Shown here: one piece after another, positions 60,454 through 64,000 of the stretch
How positions within the stretch are numbered: position 1 is the first letter of the stretch
How the letters are laid out: every line of letters starts with the position of its first letter
DNA from: Rhytidiadelphus loreus
Taxonomy: Eukaryota; Streptophyta; Bryopsida; Hypnales; Hylocomiaceae
Assembly (NCBI GenBank): GCA_947034895.1
Contig: OX344763.1
Span: 44,205,025 to 44,269,024, forward strand
Direction of reading: 5' to 3'
DNA: 64,000 bases
The notes under the pieces: model-generated
What the model was told of the DNA's origin: nothing
Database searches by the model: none
What the model saw: only the letters and a program-made list of their open reading frames with translations
Position numbers and translations under genes: made by a program

Positions 60454-60726
60454 ATGGATGGTATTAAATTCCTAGAGTACAAGCGTCGCATAGGCTGCAA
60501 TGGAGATGGATGTTTGCTATTTGACCCTTCAAATGAAGACCCCATGCTTTGTGATTGTTGCTCTTGTTATAGAAGCTTTCACCATGCCATTTTTGATAAA
60601 CCTCCAAGTAGTGGTGCTTGTGTAAAGAAACACAATAGTGGGGTTGATGGCTGTCAATTGTTTTATCCTGATGTGGCCAATGTTCGGAAATGTGGTGCAT
60701 GTGGATGCCATAGGTCACTACATTAG
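60454..60726 (+). other. Tandem ZF-HD-type zinc fingers of the transposase-like gene
   Basis: Two successive modules follow the ZF-HD dimerisation-finger pattern. The second reads CVKKHNSGVDGCQLFYPD, then KCGACGCHRSLH; the first is GCNGDGCLLFDP, then LCDCCSCYRSFH. Compare the plant ZF-HD form CxKNHA..DGC.EF.P....KCAACGCHRNFH. The frame opens after a TGA at 60376; the first ATG is at 60454. A TAG at 60724 ends it, but the same frame stays open beyond through 60814 and to about 61100, so the fingers and what follows were one protein. No homeodomain is nearby. Confidence 0.7.
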
Positions 60727-61978
60727 CCTCTATCATCAACCTCACCATCATATTCACATCAAACTACACGGAATTCAGTTATTAACACTGCTCCTTCATT
60801 ACAAGGTGATATTATGTTGATAAATGATGATGAAGGTCTAAAAGAACCTGTAACTAAAAAGCTCAAAGTAAATGATGGTCTGTCTAATGTCAGTGGTACT
60901 TCATTTCCAACTTCCAAGGTTAAATTGGAATTTTCCTTGGATGATACTAACTTTGAGGTTACAGAGAAGGATGTTAGTGATAGCTTGGAGGTTGATGTAG
61001 TTGGCATACCCAAGAAGTTGCAAAAGAATTGGGAATTATTAGTGAAGAAGTATCCAGAGTGTGACTTTGGTAAGTTTACACATGCCTTTCAAAGGATGAG
61101 AAAAAAGGTTTGTCAACTTGGGTCATTTGGTGTGATCCTTGTCAAAAAGAGATGTGTATTAATCCATAAAAGTCATTTAACTTGTCTAACTTTGAGATAC
61201 ATCTTCAACCCAAGTTATCTCTCAAACGTGGAGTTTCCATTGAGAAATTAAAGCATGAGATGGCTTTCTTGGAACAAAGGAGAGTGACTGAGTTCAAGTT
61301 GAAAGCTGCTACAACTGCTGAATTTACTGAATTGAAGAGGAGATCTTGGATAGTGAAGCATTCTTCACAAGGTAACTATATCATTTCCCTTGGTTTTAGA
61401 CAGTTTATATCATTTCATATTGTATGATTTTAATAAAGTTTTTTTGTCATTTTTCAGGGGCTGTAATGATTGATGAGAATAATTGGAGATGCACAATATG
61501 TGACTACAAGGGAAAGTTTGGGCAAGGTGACACAATTGGTGTTCACATGAAAGGAGCACAACATATACAATCAATGAAAAACAAGGATGTTGTTGGTGGG
61601 GGAGGTAACCAACTTACCATTGTTGCCTCTCTAGCAAAAGGGGTCAGATTAGGTGCAGTTGAGTATCCTTCATCTTTTATCCTTATTCCATTGATATTCC
61701 ACATAATGTGTTATTGAGTTACATTGAAAAAAATGTTTGTCATGCATTCTACAACAAGTCATTAGTCATAATGAATGAGGTAGTAGATTGTAGCTTGTTA
61801 CTAAACGATCTTCATGTTGGAACATTGTGGTATCCTGACCCACATTATTCTCAATGTATAAAGAAAAATGATGAAACTCTTTACATTAAAGGGACATTTA
61901 GGCATGTTGATTGTACCATCATGTTTTGTAACATGTGTCCCTTAATCCCAAAATTAGCTGACTTCAGAAAAAAAATGT

Positions 61979-63397
61979 ATGCATTCAAATGATGGAGTAG
62001 TCCCTAGAGGAGAACGATTTATGCAACAGGGTACACATTTTGAATATCTTCAACATGAAGAATTGATCACTTCAGCTAGGGAGTGGAAGAAGAGAGCTGA
62101 TGTTTATAGTAGCCAAGTTTTTATGTTGAATTTGGCTTTGATTAGAGCAAAAACAGCCAATCAGTATCTTCAGCATAAATTGAAGACTACTTTGATTGAA
62201 GGTTCACTTCCTGAAATAGTAGAGCTTCTTAGAAAAGTTGTAGATTGTGGAGCTTTTTATGAAAGGTCCACTTTATATAATCTTTTGTTTGATACAACTT
62301 CCAATTTGCTATGTGTTCACAAACATGGTGGGAATGGTCATGGAAAGAGGTACCACCCAAGCATTGTGAAATTATTTGAAGTAGTCCACAATTTTGGAGG
62401 GGCCTCTACACATAATTTTCTTTCTTCTAATTTGTTAGGTCTAGTTATAAATACTAGCCAAAAGATATATAAAAGTGAGGGATTTTTGTATACAGTTGTT
62501 CTAAATGAAGAGACATTTATTCATTTATCATCAATACTAACAAAGTGTAAAGAGAGACTTGGAATTTCAGGTCCCATTCCTTTTGAATGCTCTAAAGATG
62601 AGACTACTTGTATTGCACTAGCAACTCTCAATAGGTGTAATGACTTCATTGATGGTTTTTGTGGAACCAAAGCTTCTTTAGAGACTCCTCATAAATGTTC
62701 ATTTGATCCAAAACCATCAGCTGCTAGCTTTGAGTCAATTACTAATGCATTTTCAAGCTTGAAGGTTGGTACCATGTGTCGTGTATTAGTAGCAAATCCC
62801 TTGGTAAAAGGAATGCCTAGATTGATTTATGGAATATTAACCACATGCAACAAGTTTGATGCTGCCCAGATTAAGTTGCAATGGATGCGCATTGCAGCTT
62901 TGCATAAGAAGCATCTGGAGGTGGTTGTTGGTCTTCTTAGGGGGCATGCAAGTGATGGTGATGCAAGGAGGAGAAAACTGATGTTGGAGAGCATTTACAA
63001 AGGTACATTTGGACTGAATGCAAATGGCTTTTTAATGAAGTCAGAGGTTGTTGATGGACATCCATTAATCATGGTACAAGATCCAATACATGTAGGTAAG
63101 AAACTTCGAAATCCTTTGTTGAATCCTAGAAGAACAATATTTTGGGGTCATTTTTTGGCTCATAAAAACCATTTGCAATTGGTGATGGAATTGTTTTCTA
63201 GAGATGAACATGGTTTGTTGGATGAAGATATAAATGTAAAGGACAAACAAAATTATCCAGCTGTACAACATATTTCATTTCCTAAGGTTAGAGCATGTCT
63301 AGAAAAATTACATGCTGGAATAATTGTAAAAGGGGTTTTCAAGAAGGAATGTGTATTGGGCACAATCATTCACTTAGAAGTGTTATGGCATTTTTAG
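61979..63397 (+). other. Transposase-like domain, part 1 (frame open for 472 codons)
   Basis: The segment contains an amphipathic helical stretch (WKKRADVYSSQVFML), then KRYHPSIVKLFEVVHNFGG and THNFLSSNL, then MCRVLVANPLVKGMPRLIYG, and a strongly patterned block: VQDPIHVGKKLRNPLL, FWGHFLAHKNHLQLV and DEDINVKDKQNYPAVQHI. A DPxH..KxLRN helix followed by H-L and KDxQN-AV blocks is a pattern I recall from uncharacterised, probably transposon-derived proteins in invertebrate genomes and, more loosely, from P-element/THAP9 transposases. The last 15 codons are out of frame relative to the continuation at 63349. The reading before 61979 is in another frame, separated by a run of eight A. Confidence 0.6.
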
Positions 63398-64000
63398 AGA
63401 TTTTCTATGGACGTGGAACAATGTATGAGAGGGTAAAACTTGCTTCATTTGTCACTCATATGCTTTATTATGGAACTGAGTATATTCTTCATCAAAAGCA
63501 TGGTCATACCATTGGAGGCAATTGGATGAGTAGAGAGACCCGCACTGCCTGCCTCATATCATGTCATGCAGCTGTTAATTATGTTAGAATGATGAGAAAT
63601 AATTATCCTCATTTGCCATGCCCATTAAGTAATATTGGTTCAGATTGTTGTGAGGATTTTTTTTCCCTTCTTGGGCAACAAGTGAAGAACAAACACACAT
63701 TTTCAGTTGGAGAAGCTATTGAAAGATGCTCTCACATTGGTAGAATTGAACAAATCAAATATTCTGATGATGGAATATCATTTGCTCAATCTTGGCGGAG
63801 GAAGAATATTTGGTGGTTATCAAATGCTCAAGTAGCAAGTTCTAACTTGTGTGATTATGTTTCAGTGACTGATGAAAATCTTGAAAAGGCTTGGTGTGAA
63901 GGCATTGTCATGGCACATAATAGGGTTGAGAGGGCTGCCATGAAGGAAATACTCCAAACATCAAGGAAATGGACTAATCCTTGTCCTCCTTCTTTTAGTC
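63349..64000 (+). other. Transposase-like domain, part 2 (open to the window end)
   Basis: A frame without stops runs from 63349 to the last base. It carries NHSLRSVMAFLEIFYGRG, GGNWMSRETRTACLISCHAA, CPLSNIGSDCCEDFFSLLGQ, VGEAIERCSHIGRIEQIKY and an SWRRKNIWW segment. GSDCCEDFFSLLG has the position and shape of the final acidic catalytic motif (D..E.xF) in DDE-type transposases. It continues the domain ending at 63397 after a 1-nt frame change near 63345. The true end lies outside the window. Confidence 0.6.

Larger units (their letters stand above)
58931..64000 (+). pseudogene. Degenerate zinc-finger transposase-like gene, continues past the window
   Basis: Several plus-strand pieces form one eroded gene. 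Exon-like pieces at 58931-59009 (ADEAKNAEAQVAGCTFAQEL) and 59258-59378 (RDSWQLKNFASLENF, then FAWSYLHFQQF) join in phase. They are followed by ZF-HD-type fingers (60454-60726), a lysine-rich linker and C2H2-like finger (to 61210), a helix and 86-bp intron (61372-61457), a second C2H2-like finger (about 61484-61570), and a long transposase-like domain (61740-64000). Lesions are an in-frame TAG at 60724, a frameshift near 61100, an in-frame TAA at 61167, a frameshift in the A run at about 61968-61975, and a frameshift near 63345. Both stops could derive from CAG or CAA by C-to-T change, as deamination of methylated cytosine would give. The gene is cut by the window edge. Confidence 0.65.

Noticed and set aside
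1..64000. tRNA, rRNA, CRISPR array, bacterial operon or origin
   Set aside because: None seen by eye. The gene structures are those of a plant nucleus, so bacterial features are not expected; a tRNA scan was not possible.

Overview
The window is plant nuclear DNA. The evidence is genes cut by many short GT–AG introns, AT-rich intergenic DNA full of decayed transposons, telo-box motifs near a promoter, and coding sequence closest to land-plant families (importin-13-like karyopherin, ATG9, MED15-type and ZF-HD-type domains). I infer a non-seed land plant (bryophyte, lycophyte or fern); the sequence alone does not fix the species.

Genes. A small intronless acidic protein of unknown function lies at 1891-2196 (+). 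A 24-exon importin-13/transportin-3-like nuclear import receptor occupies 6129-15177 (-), and all its splice phases join into a 1033-residue frame. Mitochondrial succinyl-CoA ligase subunit alpha is a single exon at 24664-25665 (+). A 115-residue protein resembling the C-terminal part of plant MED15 is built from four exons at 38912-39944 (+). Autophagy protein ATG9 is built from eleven exons at 43059-48071 (-, 905 residues). Possible but unrecognised coding exons lie at 40546-41142 (+) and 30205-30462 (-). The genes are independent housekeeping or regulatory genes, with no operon-like linkage.

Mobile DNA fills most of the rest. There is a decayed pogo-type DDE transposase (about 17.2-18.1 kb), a hAT-type relic (about 37.9-38.6 kb), nested Harbinger-type MITEs with 3-bp TTA/TAA duplications (26.8-27.5 kb and 34.2-35.1 kb), a 5'-truncated LINE/SINE tail with a target duplication (35.5 kb), several foldback elements, and an orphan exon of a short-chain dehydrogenase (21.2 kb).

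The most interesting material is (1) a family of elements bounded by TTAA duplications and CCC-type inverted termini, one ending CCCTAGA as piggyBac does (27513-28078, 32903-33634, 50145-52749 with 50367-51335 nested inside, and lone left ends at 37586 and 58430); and (2) a multi-kilobase transposase-like gene from about 58931 to the window end. This gene carries a pair of ZF-HD-type zinc fingers and two C2H2-like fingers ahead of a transposase-like domain whose motif set I associate with uncharacterised proteins of invertebrate genomes. It has at least two nonsense codons and three frameshifts. A TTAA/CCCC terminus sits 500 bp upstream of its first recognisable exon, so this gene may be the decayed autonomous partner of the TTAA family. 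That link is a hypothesis.
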